45,956 bases of DNA. It comes from Candidatus Dadabacteria bacterium. Its GTDB lineage: Bacteria; Desulfobacterota_D; UBA1144; Nemesobacterales; Nemesobacteraceae. The notes beneath the pieces are model-generated. The model was not told the origin of the DNA. It searched no databases and saw only the letters and a program-made list of their open reading frames with translations. Of this stretch, positions 27,925 to 35,426 are shown in pieces. Numbering within the stretch: position 1 is the stretch's first letter; each line of letters opens with the position of its first letter. The translations under genes and the position numbers were made by a program. The stretch is taken from assembly GCA_022827275.1 (NCBI GenBank), contig JAJDTG010000023.1, forward strand, positions 1 to 45,956. Direction: 5' to 3'.

Positions 27925-29355
27925 TCAGAAGTTCCTTACCCTGCCAAGCGCGTCAAGTGCTGCTTCCATTACGGCTTCAGAGAGTGTGGGGTGAGCGTGC
28001 TGGGTAGTGGCTATCTCGTAAGGTGTCGTCTCTAAGGTTTTTGCCACTCCGATTTCCGCAATCATTTCAGTTGCTCCGTGGCCTATTATATGGCTTCCGA
28101 GAAGTTCTTTTGTTTTTGAGTCGAAAATCATTTTTACAAAACCGTCTGTTTCTCCGACCGCGACCGCTTTTCCCACAGCCCTGAAAGGAAATTTTCCTAT
28201 ATCCACATCATATCCCTGGTCTCTTGCCTGTTTTTCCGTAAGGCCGATCATGGCAACTTCCGGCTGGCAGTAAACGCATCCGGGGATTGAGTTGTAATGG
28301 ACTTTGGAGTTAAGCCCGTTCATTCTTTCAACAGCGACCACTCCCTCCTCTGAAGCCTTATGCGCAAGCATGGGACCTCCGATTACGTCCCCGATCGCGT
28401 AGATGTTGGCGCAGGTGGTCATGTAGTCCTCATCCGTCTTTATAAACCCTCTTTCATCAAGTTCTACGCCCACATCTTCAAGACCCATGCTGTCTCCCGT
28501 GCCGTAGAAGGCAAAAGAGGTCGGCGCCGCATTCGCTATGGCTTTTCTTCCAACTGACACGAGCACCATATCGGCCTTAAGAGTGCTCTGTTCACCTGAA
28601 ACCGTGCTCTCCACTGTCACGGTCGCTGAGCCCGAGGTTTTCTTAAGGGATTTGTACACAGTTTCGTTCAGGATAGTCATTCCCTGCTTCGTAAATATCT
28701 TCTTTGCCTCTTTCGCTACTTCTTCGTCAGCTCCCGGCAGGATCTGTTTTTCCATTTCCACTATGGTCACCTTGCTGCCGAAAGAGTTGTAGACATAGGC
28801 AAACTCCATTCCTATGTATCCTCCGCCTATTATCACTACAGAGCGGGGGACCTCGGGATGCATTATCGCTTCATCGCTTGTCATTACAACTTTTCCGTCA
28901 ATCTTAAGCCCGGGAAGCGTCCTGGGGACAGAACCCGTGGCGAGAAGTATCCGTTCACTCTCTATATCCTGTGATTCCTTTCCGATAACGGAAATTCCAT
29001 GTTTTGAGGTGAGTCTTCCCGTACCGCTTATAAGGGTGATCTTGTTTTTCTTGAAGAGTCCCTCCACACCCCTGTTAAGAGAGGTTGAGGCTTTCCTGCT
29101 GCTTTTTATTACTTCCGAGTAGTCAAAGGATAGTCCCTTGTGAGTGATTCCGTAACGTTTCGAGTCAAGAAAGTGCGAGTACATCTCTGCACACTTGAGG
29201 ATTGCCTTTGAGGGTATGCATCCCCAGTTAAGGCATACGCCCCCGGGTTTGTCCCGCTCGATAACGGCAACTTTCATCCCCATCTGCGCAGCCCTTATTG
29301 CCGATATGTATCCACCGGGACCGGATCCTATAACTGTGAGGTCGAATTTTTCCAT
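27925..29355 (-). CDS. lpdA: Dihydrolipoyl dehydrogenase (E3)
   Basis: A 476-residue FAD flavoprotein that reoxidises dihydrolipoyl groups with NAD+ in 2-oxoacid dehydrogenase and glycine-cleavage complexes. It has the N-terminal FAD-binding GSGPGGYISAIRAAQMG, the redox disulfide C41LNWGC46IPSK, the NAD-binding VVIIGGGYIGMEFAYVYNSFG, the second FAD motif YAIGDVIGGPMLAHKASEEG, and the C-terminal active-site HAHPTLSEAV. Length is normal. The ATG at 29355 comes only 9 bases after a perfect TATAAT, so the mRNA would be nearly leaderless; no Shine-Dalgarno sequence is present. It heads the lpdA-lipB-TPR run. Confidence 0.97.
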   Translation of the reverse strand: MEKFDLTVIGSGPGGYISAIRAAQMGMKVAVIERDKPGGVCLNWGCIPSKAILKCAEMYSHFLDSKRYGITHKGLSFDYSEVIKSSRKASTSLNRGVEGLFKKNKITLISGTGRLTSKHGISVIGKESQDIESERILLATGSVPRTLPGLKIDGKVVMTSDEAIMHPEVPRSVVIIGGGYIGMEFAYVYNSFGSKVTIVEMEKQILPGADEEVAKEAKKIFTKQGMTILNETVYKSLKKTSGSATVTVESTVSGEQSTLKADMVLVSVGRKAIANAAPTSFAFYGTGDSMGLEDVGVELDERGFIKTDEDYMTTCANIYAIGDVIGGPMLAHKASEEGVVAVERMNGLNSKVHYNSIPGCVYCQPEVAMIGLTEKQARDQGYDVDIGKFPFRAVGKAVAVGETDGFVKMIFDSKTKELLGSHIIGHGATEMIAEIGVAKTLETTPYEIATTQHAHPTLSEAVMEAALDALGRVRNF

Positions 29356-29364
29356 TTCGGGGTA

Positions 29365-29392
29365 ATTATATTTATAATCGGCGCATCGTCAA
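29365..29392 (-). promoter_or_regulatory. Promoter of lpdA (near-leaderless)
   Basis: Minus-strand TTGACG (29392-29387) and TATAAT (29370-29365) are separated by 16 bases. A start 6-8 bases after the -10 box would fall at about 29357-29359, leaving 2-4 bases before the lpdA ATG at 29355. Confidence 0.65.
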
Positions 29393-29422
29393 AGATTGTT
29401 TTAAGTTGAAATAAGGGCATTG

Positions 29423-29465
29423 TCCGGCAATTTAGGTAAATTGCCGGAATTTTATTCCGGTAATT
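29423..29465. repeat. Two overlapping palindromes between lpdA and hrcA
   Basis: Palindrome 1: TCCGGCAATTT (29423-29433) pairs perfectly with AAATTGCCGGA (29438-29448) around the loop AGGT. Palindrome 2: AATTGCCGGAAT (29439-29450) pairs with ATTCCGGTAATT (29454-29465) around TTT with a single G-U pair. They share AATTGCCGGA, so only one can form on a strand at a time. They lie upstream of both divergent promoters and would be outside both transcripts. This points to a DNA operator or a dispersed repeat rather than an RNA switch. They do not resemble CIRCE. Confidence 0.75.
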
Positions 29466-29542
29466 CCGTTTAATTAGCGGAGTTAGTTAATTTAACATCG
29501 TGTACGGTAGCTAAGCAGGCACAGAATTTACTTTTAGCTCCG

Positions 29543-29571
29543 TTGACAATATAGGAGGCGGAAATTATATT
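29543..29571 (+). promoter_or_regulatory. Promoter of hrcA-grpE-dnaJ (near-leaderless)
   Basis: A perfect TTGACA (29543-29548), 17-base spacer and TATATT (29566-29571) predict a start near 29578, 4 bases before the hrcA ATG at 29582. A perfect AGGAGG (29553-29558) lies inside the spacer, so it could serve as a ribosome-binding site only on a transcript starting further upstream. Confidence 0.65.
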
Positions 29572-29581
29572 TCAAAAATAT

Positions 29582-30616
29582 ATGACGCAGCCAATCTCTC
29601 CAAGAAATGAGGCTTTTCTGGCCTTCGTAGTGGACCACTTTATTGAGACGGGAAACCCTATAGGTTCCTCGACTCTCATATCGAAATACAACATAAAATG
29701 GTCCCCGGCCACCGTCCGCCAGGAGCTTAATTCACTCATGGAAGCGGGTTTTCTCGCCCAAAGTCATGTTTCTTCCGGCAGGTTTCCCACGGAGAAAGGA
29801 ATGAACTATTACGTAGAGAACATTCTCAACGTGGAGAACTCACCGGATTTCGGTCTGCAGTTCCTTAAGAACAAATATGAAGGCATTGACGGCACGCTTG
29901 ATCACGTGATAAGCGCTACAAGCTCGATACTCTCCGACTTTACGAAGCTTGCGGGTCTTGCGATGCTCCCCCAGAGAAATACTCTCAGAGTTAAATCCGC
30001 AAAGCTTATCAAGATGAGGGACAGGGAATGCCTTATCTTTTTGGTGTTTGAAGGTGGGATTACGGAAAAAACTTACATCAAGCTTGCTAAACCCATTACG
30101 GATTCCCAGGTCGAGAGGATAGGGGGTTACCTTAATAGCCTGATTCTGGGCCTTACGATTGAACAGGTGCGCAAGGTTGTGCTCGAAAAAATAAAGAGAA
30201 CCACGACCGGATACAACGAAATCCTCGAAAAAGTGCTCAGGATAAGCAGCGAGCTTTTCGAGAGGGAGAGAAAAGCGGGGATATTCGTAGAGGGGAAGAT
30301 TTCGGTTATCGAATCTTTGAATTTTGGAGATTCCAGTCTCTATAAGACCATAATAGAGATACTCGAGGATCAGGAGCTTCTTTCCAGTTTTCTAAAATCA
30401 GTTATAAAAGAGGGCCGCTCAAAAGTCTTTATAGGTTCAGAAAAAGGGATGCCTCGCGGTTTCAGCCTCGTAGCGGCGCCTTATTACAAGGGAAACAGCT
30501 ACGGGAGCTTAGGTGTGTTCGGTCCCACGCGAATGAACTATTCAAAAATAATTCCGCTTGTGAACTACACGGCGAAAATGGTCACAAAAAGGGTTAACGG
30601 AGAAATCACGGAATGA
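29582..30616 (+). CDS. hrcA: Heat-inducible transcription repressor HrcA
   Basis: A 344-residue HrcA, repressor of class I heat-shock genes. The N-terminal winged helix spans ISPRNEAFLAFVVDHFIETG, then NPIGSSTLISKYNIKWSPAT and VRQELNSLMEAGFLAQSHVS. The GAF-like dimerisation part includes ILSDFTKLAGLAMLPQ, and the C-terminus GSLGVFGPTRMNYSKIIPLV is diagnostic. The operator normally bound (CIRCE, TTAGCACTC-N9-GAGTGCTAA) is not found upstream. ATG 29582 is chosen from family alignment; AGGAGG lies 23 bases upstream, and in-frame ATT (29564) or ATA (29567) codons would be better spaced from it. The stop overlaps the grpE start as ATGA. Confidence 0.95.
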   Translation: MTQPISPRNEAFLAFVVDHFIETGNPIGSSTLISKYNIKWSPATVRQELNSLMEAGFLAQSHVSSGRFPTEKGMNYYVENILNVENSPDFGLQFLKNKYEGIDGTLDHVISATSSILSDFTKLAGLAMLPQRNTLRVKSAKLIKMRDRECLIFLVFEGGITEKTYIKLAKPITDSQVERIGGYLNSLILGLTIEQVRKVVLEKIKRTTTGYNEILEKVLRISSELFERERKAGIFVEGKISVIESLNFGDSSLYKTIIEILEDQELLSSFLKSVIKEGRSKVFIGSEKGMPRGFSLVAAPYYKGNSYGSLGVFGPTRMNYSKIIPLVNYTAKMVTKRVNGEITE

Positions 30617-31218
30617 GTGAGAACACAATCGCAGACGTTGAAGAGAACAAAGAAGACAGTGCGGAAGATTCGCAGGAGCCTGAACTTTCCGGTGCTGAGG
30701 TGCGGGAAGAAGAAACCGAAGAGGATGTCTCCGCGGAACTCGAAGCTTTAAGGGAGAAGTACTTAAGACTCTCTGCCGACTTCGATAACTATAAAAAAAG
30801 GCTTGCAAAGGAAAAACAGGAAATACTTGATTTCGGAAACGCGCACAGGTTGAAGGAACTCCTTTTCGTTCTTGATAACATTGAAAGAGCAATTGAACTT
30901 TCCGAAGAATCACACGGCGAAAAAATGGACTTCGTAGCTTTTCTTGACGGAATAAAGCTTGTTCACGCACAATTTCTTGCGGGTCTTGAGAACTTCGGCG
31001 TTACTGAAATAGATTCGAATGAGGGAACTGTTTTCGATCCCAGCTACCACGAAGCCGTTTACAAGGAGCACTCGGAAACTTGCGAAAGCGGGACTATAAT
31101 CTCGGAGGTCCAGAAAGGCTACCTTCTAAATGGAAGGTTGCTCCGACCCTCGATGGTATCAGTGTCTCAAGGTCCGGAGAAAAAACCTGAAAAAGATCCA
31201 GAAGAAGAAACGGACTAA
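30613..31218 (+). CDS. grpE: Nucleotide exchange factor GrpE
   Basis: A 201-residue GrpE, which releases ADP from DnaK. The first 45 residues or so are acidic and disordered, the long dimerisation helix follows ([20 protein letters not shown] and on), and the C-terminal beta wing ends with [20 protein letters not shown], the family signature. A second acidic tail closes the protein. The start overlaps the hrcA stop (ATGA 30613-30616), so the two are coupled. dnaJ begins 23 bases after the stop; dnaK, often found between, is absent from this locus. Confidence 0.97.
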   Translation: MSENTIADVEENKEDSAEDSQEPELSGAEVREEETEEDVSAELEALREKYLRLSADFDNYKKRLAKEKQEILDFGNAHRLKELLFVLDNIERAIELSEESHGEKMDFVAFLDGIKLVHAQFLAGLENFGVTEIDSNEGTVFDPSYHEAVYKEHSETCESGTIISEVQKGYLLNGRLLRPSMVSVSQGPEKKPEKDPEEETD

Positions 31219-31241
31219 AACTCCCGTCCTCCAGCTCCCAA

Positions 31242-32324
31242 ATGGCTAAAGACTACTACGAAATACTAGGCGTTGAAAGGAACGCTTCCCCCGAAGACAT
31301 AAAAAGTTCCTACAAGGATCTTGCCTTTAAGTACCACCCTGACCGCAACCCGGGCGACGAGAACGCTGAAGAGAAGTTCAAGGAAATAAACGAGGCCTAC
31401 CAGGTGCTCAACGACAGGGACAAAAGGGCCCGTTATGACAGTTTCGGCCACATGTCGGGCGACGGGGTAGGCGGTTTCTCGGGATTCGGTGATCTTTTCG
31501 GTGATCTCTTTGACGACGTTTTCACCGGGGGTATGGGCAGAAGAGGCAGAGTCCGGCAAGGAGAGAGTCTGCGGTATGATCTTGAAGTGGATTTTGATGA
31601 AGCTGCGTTTGGAACACAGAAAGAAATAAAAGTCAGAAAAAGAAAGCTCTGCGATGAGTGCTCCGGTTCCGGGGCTGCGGTTGGGGGAGAATCGATTTGT
31701 GACCGCTGCGGAGGCAGGGGGTCGATTGCCTTCTCCCAGGGACCGTTCTCGATAAGCCAAGCTTGTCCTTCCTGTGGAGGAAGCGGGAAGATCATAACGA
31801 ATCCCTGCAGGAGCTGCAGGGGGTCCGGGCTTTCCTATACCGAAAAGATGGTACAGGTCAACATACCCGCCGGAATCTCAAGCGGAATGAGGCTTGTGAT
31901 AAGGGGGGAGGGAGAACCCGGAGAACAGGGAGGTCCTCCGGGAGATCTTTACATACAGGTGATGGTACGGGAACACCCTATTTTCACACGAGAGGGGAAT
32001 GACATCGTGTGCGAGTTTCCGATAAGCTTCACCCAGGCCGCCCTTGGGGACGAGGTTGACGTTCCGATCCTAAAAGGTACTACCAAAATGAAAATTCCCG
32101 CCGGAACCCAGCCGGGACAGACCTTCAGGCTCAGAGGAAAGGGCTTGGTGGATGTGGAATCGGGGAGTCTCGGCGATCAGTATGTCATGGTTAAGGTGGT
32201 AATACCTCAAAAACTCACCAAGAAACAGAAGGAAACTTTAAAGGAATTCGCCGTAAGTTACAACGAAGAGAAAGAACCTCTGATCGAGAAATATTTCAAT
32301 AAAATAAAAGAGTTAATTCACTGA
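31242..32324 (+). CDS. dnaJ: Chaperone protein DnaJ
   Basis: A 360-residue type I DnaJ that stimulates DnaK ATPase and hands over unfolded proteins. The J domain (1-70) contains the HPD tripeptide at 32-34. A Gly/Phe-rich linker follows ([20 protein letters not shown]). Four CxxCxGxG zinc motifs are intact: [24 protein letters not shown] and CRSCRGSG. The substrate-binding C-terminal domains contain [20 protein letters not shown]. No separate terminator is visible after it; the tail of the minus-strand VapB-like gene lies 65 bases beyond its stop. Confidence 0.97.
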   Translation: MAKDYYEILGVERNASPEDIKSSYKDLAFKYHPDRNPGDENAEEKFKEINEAYQVLNDRDKRARYDSFGHMSGDGVGGFSGFGDLFGDLFDDVFTGGMGRRGRVRQGESLRYDLEVDFDEAAFGTQKEIKVRKRKLCDECSGSGAAVGGESICDRCGGRGSIAFSQGPFSISQACPSCGGSGKIITNPCRSCRGSGLSYTEKMVQVNIPAGISSGMRLVIRGEGEPGEQGGPPGDLYIQVMVREHPIFTREGNDIVCEFPISFTQAALGDEVDVPILKGTTKMKIPAGTQPGQTFRLRGKGLVDVESGSLGDQYVMVKVVIPQKLTKKQKETLKEFAVSYNEEKEPLIEKYFNKIKELIH

Positions 32325-32389
32325 AACTAAAGTATTATCTGATACTCCTGAATCTCTTGTAAAAGCCCGCGCCGTTGCGGACGCCGGGT

Positions 32390-32632
32390 TCAATGAAGAT
32401 TGCGACGCTCATGCAACTTTTCCCTCGAAGGCTTCCGGTCGTCGACCCGTTTCAGTTTTCGAGGTTTTCTCGACAGAAAACACTCCATAGCGACTTCGTA
32501 CTCATCTTCTTTGTTTTTCATCCTTTCCAGAAGCTTGCCGACCCAACTGGAGACGCTGAGTCCGTCTTTGGCGGCTTTATCCCTGAGCCAGAGCACTACT
32601 TCTTCTCGTAGCGTGATGGTAATCTTTTTCAT
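32390..32632 (-). CDS. Orphan VapB/CopG-like antitoxin
   Basis: An 80-residue protein: a ribbon-helix-helix-like N-terminus (KKITITLREEVVLWLRDKAA, then SVSSWVGKLLERM) followed by AMECFLSRKPRKLKRVDDRK and PSREKLHERRNLH. This resembles CopG-type VapB antitoxins, whose tail ending PSREELYDR wraps a PIN-domain VapC toxin. The start is ATG 32632; the frame is open further upstream without a better start. No toxin gene follows: after the 3' end there are only 65 bases before the dnaJ stop, with at most a 25-codon overlapping ORF (32335-32412, beginning MSVAIFIEPG). The gene is therefore probably a relic or a stand-alone repressor. Confidence 0.65.
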   Translation of the reverse strand: MKKITITLREEVVLWLRDKAAKDGLSVSSWVGKLLERMKNKEDEYEVAMECFLSRKPRKLKRVDDRKPSREKLHERRNLH

Positions 32633-32651
32633 AACAACAGGTATACCGAAA

Positions 32652-32664
32652 CACGGAGACCGTG
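32652..32664. promoter_or_regulatory. Small palindrome ahead of the VapB-like gene
   Basis: CACGG (32652-32656) and CCGTG (32660-32664) form a perfect dyad with a 3-base centre, 20 bases upstream of the antitoxin ATG on the minus strand. Ribbon-helix-helix antitoxins often bind such sites to repress themselves. No clear -35/-10 pair accompanies it. Confidence 0.3.
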
Positions 32665-32733
32665 CCAAACCGGATTGCTGTCAGAACCAGCTTTTCAGAA
32701 CCCCGAGCGCGGCGTATACACAAGGTGCGCCTT

Positions 32734-32761
32734 GGGTTCGGACGCAATGGGTCCGGAACCC
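32734..32761 (-). terminator. GC-rich hairpin after the MoaD-like gene
   Basis: GGGTTCGGAC (32734-32743) pairs with GTCCGGAACCC (32751-32761) with one bulged base and a 7-base loop. It begins 20 bases past the stop of the MoaD/ThiS gene (minus strand). There is no T-run, so if it ends transcription it is not a standard intrinsic terminator. Confidence 0.3.
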
Positions 32762-32781
32762 GGACACGGTATTTCGGAAAA

Positions 32782-33054
32782 TTATCCCCCGGCGATTGCC
32801 GGAATGATTGATACGACGTCCCCGTCGTTGAGTTTCGTGTCCACTCCTTCAAGAAACCTTATATCTTCGTTGTTAACGTAGAGGTTTATGAATCTTCTCA
32901 CATTCCCGCTCTCATCGCAGAGCCTGTTCTTGATTCCCGGACATTCGCTCTCAAGTTCCTCTATGAGTGCGGATACCGTGGATGCTTCTATGTCAAGCTC
33001 GTCTCTGTCTCCCGAGAGTTTTCTGAGAGGGGTTGGAATTCTTACCGATACCAT
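32782..33054 (-). CDS. MoaD/ThiS-family sulfur-carrier protein
   Basis: A 90-residue ubiquitin-fold sulfur carrier. It starts [20 protein letters not shown], has the middle segment [20 protein letters not shown] and ends [14 protein letters not shown]. The terminal Gly-Gly is where an E1-like enzyme adenylates the protein and a thiocarboxylate is formed. The family feeds sulfur into molybdopterin (MoaD), thiamine (ThiS) or cysteine (CysO). It lies 75 bases behind thrC on the same strand. This linkage favours an amino acid role (CysO-like, or methionine) over molybdopterin, as no moa gene is present. No E1-like MoeB/ThiF is in the window. Confidence 0.85.
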   Translation of the reverse strand: MVSVRIPTPLRKLSGDRDELDIEASTVSALIEELESECPGIKNRLCDESGNVRRFINLYVNNEDIRFLEGVDTKLNDGDVVSIIPAIAGG

Positions 33055-33129
33055 GTTTTTCTCCCGTTTCTTCCTAGGTTTATCCGAAGTCCTGCTTCTA
33101 ACCGGATACTATGACTATAACACGTAACT

Positions 33130-34365
33130 TTAGAGTTTTTTACTGTTGTACAGCTCTTCAAAATCTTCAAGGGTAGGGCCTATCAGCGCGGGTTTTCCAA
33201 GACTTCCCTCAACGGCATCCTGGGTTTTAAGACCGTTGCCCGTTATTGATACCACGATGGGCTCGTCGCGGGGAATTTTTTCCTGCTCTATGAGCTTTTT
33301 CGTTACTCCGAGTGTCACTCCGCCCGCAGTCTCGGTGTAAATGCCTTCGGTTCTTGCGAGAAGTCTTATCGCGTCCACTATTTCCTCATCACTCACGTCC
33401 TCCGCCGCTCCTCCACTCTCCCTTATTATATTCATCGCGTAGTACCCGTCGGCCGGAGTGCCGATAGCAAGGGATTTCGCTATAGTGTCCGGTTTTACCG
33501 GTTTGAACATCTCCCAGTCGTTCTTAAACGCGGTTGATATGGGTGAACATCCCGTTGCCTGGGCGCCGTATATTTTTGAACCCTGGGGTTCCACGATCCC
33601 GAGCAGCTCAAACTCCTTTATGGCCTTCCAGACTTTGGTGAGAAGAGAACCGCTTGCCATCGGAACCACGATGTGCTTGGGGGCTTTCCATCCGAGTTGC
33701 TCCATCACTTCAAACGCGTATGACTTGGAACCTTCGGAATAGTAAGGCCTCATGTTTACATTCACAAAGGCCCAGTTGTATTTGTCGGCGATCTGGCTGC
33801 AGAGCCTGTTTACATCATCGTAAGTGCCTTTTACGCCTATGAGATTCGCTCCGTATACTATGGTGTTGAGTATTTTTGACTGTTCAAGGTCGTGGGGAAT
33901 AAGTATGAAGCTTTTCAGGTTTCCGGAAGCGGAAATCGAGGATACAGAGTTTGCCAGGTTTCCCGTGGACGCGCATCCGGTCGTCTCGAATCCGAACTCC
34001 CTTGCTTTTGAGAGGGCTACGGACACGACCCTGTCCTTAAAGGAGAGGGTGGGGTAGCAGACCGCGTCGTTTTTCACGTAGATTTCGGAAACCCCGAGCT
34101 CCCTTGCAAGGTTCCTTGCCCGCACAAGCGGAGTGTATCCCACCTGGGTTCCCAGAGTGGGTTCTGAGTCGATTGGAAGAAGCTCCCTGTATCTCCATAT
34201 GTTCTGCGGACGGGAGGCTATTTTCTCTCTTGAGATATGCTTTTTTATCTCGTCGTAGTTGTATACGGCTTCCAGGGGACCGAAACACGTCTCGCAAACA
34301 TGCTTTGGTTCCTTGGGATAAATGTCGCTGCATTCCTTGCATTTAAGAGATTCTACGAAGCCCAT
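33130..34365 (-). CDS. thrC: Threonine synthase
   Basis: A 411-residue PLP enzyme converting O-phosphohomoserine to threonine. An N-terminal zinc ribbon (C9, C12, C24, C27) precedes the fold-type II catalytic domain, as in ThrC of many non-enteric bacteria. The PLP-binding Lys lies in CYPTLSFKDRVVSVAL, with GCASTGNLANSVSSISASGN binding the cofactor phosphate. GTPADGYYAMNIIRESGG and GIYTETAGGVTLGVTKK are further family blocks. The ATG at 34365 has a strong GGAGG 5 bases upstream. The MoaD-like carrier follows. The zinc ribbon plus length argue against cysteine synthase or threonine dehydratase. Confidence 0.92.
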   Translation of the reverse strand: MGFVESLKCKECSDIYPKEPKHVCETCFGPLEAVYNYDEIKKHISREKIASRPQNIWRYRELLPIDSEPTLGTQVGYTPLVRARNLARELGVSEIYVKNDAVCYPTLSFKDRVVSVALSKAREFGFETTGCASTGNLANSVSSISASGNLKSFILIPHDLEQSKILNTIVYGANLIGVKGTYDDVNRLCSQIADKYNWAFVNVNMRPYYSEGSKSYAFEVMEQLGWKAPKHIVVPMASGSLLTKVWKAIKEFELLGIVEPQGSKIYGAQATGCSPISTAFKNDWEMFKPVKPDTIAKSLAIGTPADGYYAMNIIRESGGAAEDVSDEEIVDAIRLLARTEGIYTETAGGVTLGVTKKLIEQEKIPRDEPIVVSITGNGLKTQDAVEGSLGKPALIGPTLEDFEELYNSKKL

Positions 34366-34394
34366 GGTGCCTCCAAAAGGTCAATCGGGAGTAA

Positions 34395-34422
34395 AAACTA
34401 CCCTAAAGGCTTTTGATGTCAA
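34395..34422 (-). promoter_or_regulatory. Possible thrC promoter
   Basis: In the 185-base gap between thrC and the divergent hydrolase, minus-strand TTGACA (34422-34417) is a perfect -35 box, but the best -10 at 16 bases, TAGTTT (34400-34395), matches only 3 of 6. The only other structure noted in the gap is a small dyad, ACTTGC-GCT-GCAAGT (34435-34449). Confidence 0.3.
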
Positions 34423-34550
34423 AGAAATTCTGCGACTTGCGCTGCAAGTTTTAAGGAAGTTTTTGGCCACACCGTCTTTAATAAACGATTCCGGTTTTTT
34501 TATTCACAATAGGGCTTTCAGGTACACTTTCACGCAAAAAGGAGATCCCG

Positions 34551-35342
34551 ATGGACATAATTAACGAGAATGGATTCTCAATACATGGCTTTAAAGTCGG
34601 AGAGAGCGACAGCAACTACAATTATCTGGTGGCCTGCGAGGAAACCGGGCAATGCGTGGTAATAGACCCTCTTGATCCGATCACTCTTCTTGAAATCATA
34701 AGAAAGAGAGATTACAGGGTTAAATATGTCTTGAATACCCATGCCCATCCAGACCACATTTATGGAAACAATCCCATAATAAAGGTTTTTCTCTCCTCGA
34801 AAATACTTATTCATCAGACGGCCCTTGACTACGTCGCTCCAAGAAGCGAAGGCATAGAGGAAGGAGACGAGATAGATTTCGGGAAGCAGCGACTCCAGGT
34901 GATTCATACCCCGGGACACTGCCCGGAACATGTCTCCTTTATAATCGGGGACAATATTTTTCTGGGCGATACGGTATTTGTTTCAGGATGCGGAAACGTA
35001 AAGTTCAGGGGAAAGGTCGAGGATCTATACGAGACCTTCGCTTTTAAGCTATCCGCTCTTCCCGACGGTCTCAGGATGTTCTGTGGTCATGACTACGCAG
35101 AAACCAATCTCAAATTCGCTCTTGAACTCGCACCGGAGAACAAAGCCGCGAAGAAAAAGCTCGAGGAAATCTCCGAGGACAAGTTTCCCCGTTCAACTCT
35201 GGGGGAGGAGAGAACTTATAATCCTTTTATGAGAACGGGTGATCCGGACATTCTGGACTCCCTCAGGGAAAAGGACCCCTCTTTGGGAAGTGACCCGATG
35301 GCTGTTTTCATAAAGTTAAGAGAACTCAGAAACATATGGTAA
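34551..35342 (+). CDS. Glyoxalase II-like metallo-beta-lactamase-fold hydrolase
   Basis: A 263-residue metallo-hydrolase. The binuclear metal site is complete: H64-A-H66-P-D68-H69 (NTHAHPDHIYGNN), H123 in HTPGHCPEHVSF, D140 in FLGDTVFVSGCGN and H180 in FCGHDYAETNLKFAL. The last motif and the C-terminal NPFMRTGDPDIL are typical of hydroxyacylglutathione hydrolase, which hydrolyses S-lactoylglutathione. A persulfide dioxygenase is less likely given that C-terminal substrate domain. The ATG follows AAAAAGGAG with 6 bases between. It precedes metH by 84 bases. A glutathione link would also fit the GST at 23732, but no glutathione synthesis gene is seen here. Confidence 0.85.
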   Translation: MDIINENGFSIHGFKVGESDSNYNYLVACEETGQCVVIDPLDPITLLEIIRKRDYRVKYVLNTHAHPDHIYGNNPIIKVFLSSKILIHQTALDYVAPRSEGIEEGDEIDFGKQRLQVIHTPGHCPEHVSFIIGDNIFLGDTVFVSGCGNVKFRGKVEDLYETFAFKLSALPDGLRMFCGHDYAETNLKFALELAPENKAAKKKLEEISEDKFPRSTLGEERTYNPFMRTGDPDILDSLREKDPSLGSDPMAVFIKLRELRNIW

Positions 35343-35397
35343 ACTCCGTGTTTTCCTTTGTTCCCGCAGAGCGGCGGTTGCCGGCAGGGGAAGAAAA

Positions 35398-35403
35398 TAT
35401 AAT
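35398..35403 (+). promoter_or_regulatory. -10 box upstream of metH
   Basis: A perfect TATAAT lies 23 bases before the metH ATG. No convincing -35 box is found. The 84-base gap contains no B12 box or long structured leader, so no cobalamin or SAM riboswitch is called. Confidence 0.35.
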
Positions 35404-35426
35404 GCCTCTCGGCAAGGCAGGGGAGA

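Noticed and set aside
29466-29542. CIRCE element suggested by TTAGC...GCTAA upstream of hrcA
   Set aside because: The arms match only 5 bases and the spacing is about 31 bases rather than 9.
32577-32852. 91-codon minus-strand frame spanning the gap between the VapB-like and MoaD-like genes
   Set aside because: It overlaps both supported genes in another frame and has no coherent fold or motif.
35343-35426. Cobalamin or SAM riboswitch ahead of metH
   Set aside because: The 84-base gap is too short for a cobalamin riboswitch and shows no B12 box or SAM-type junction.
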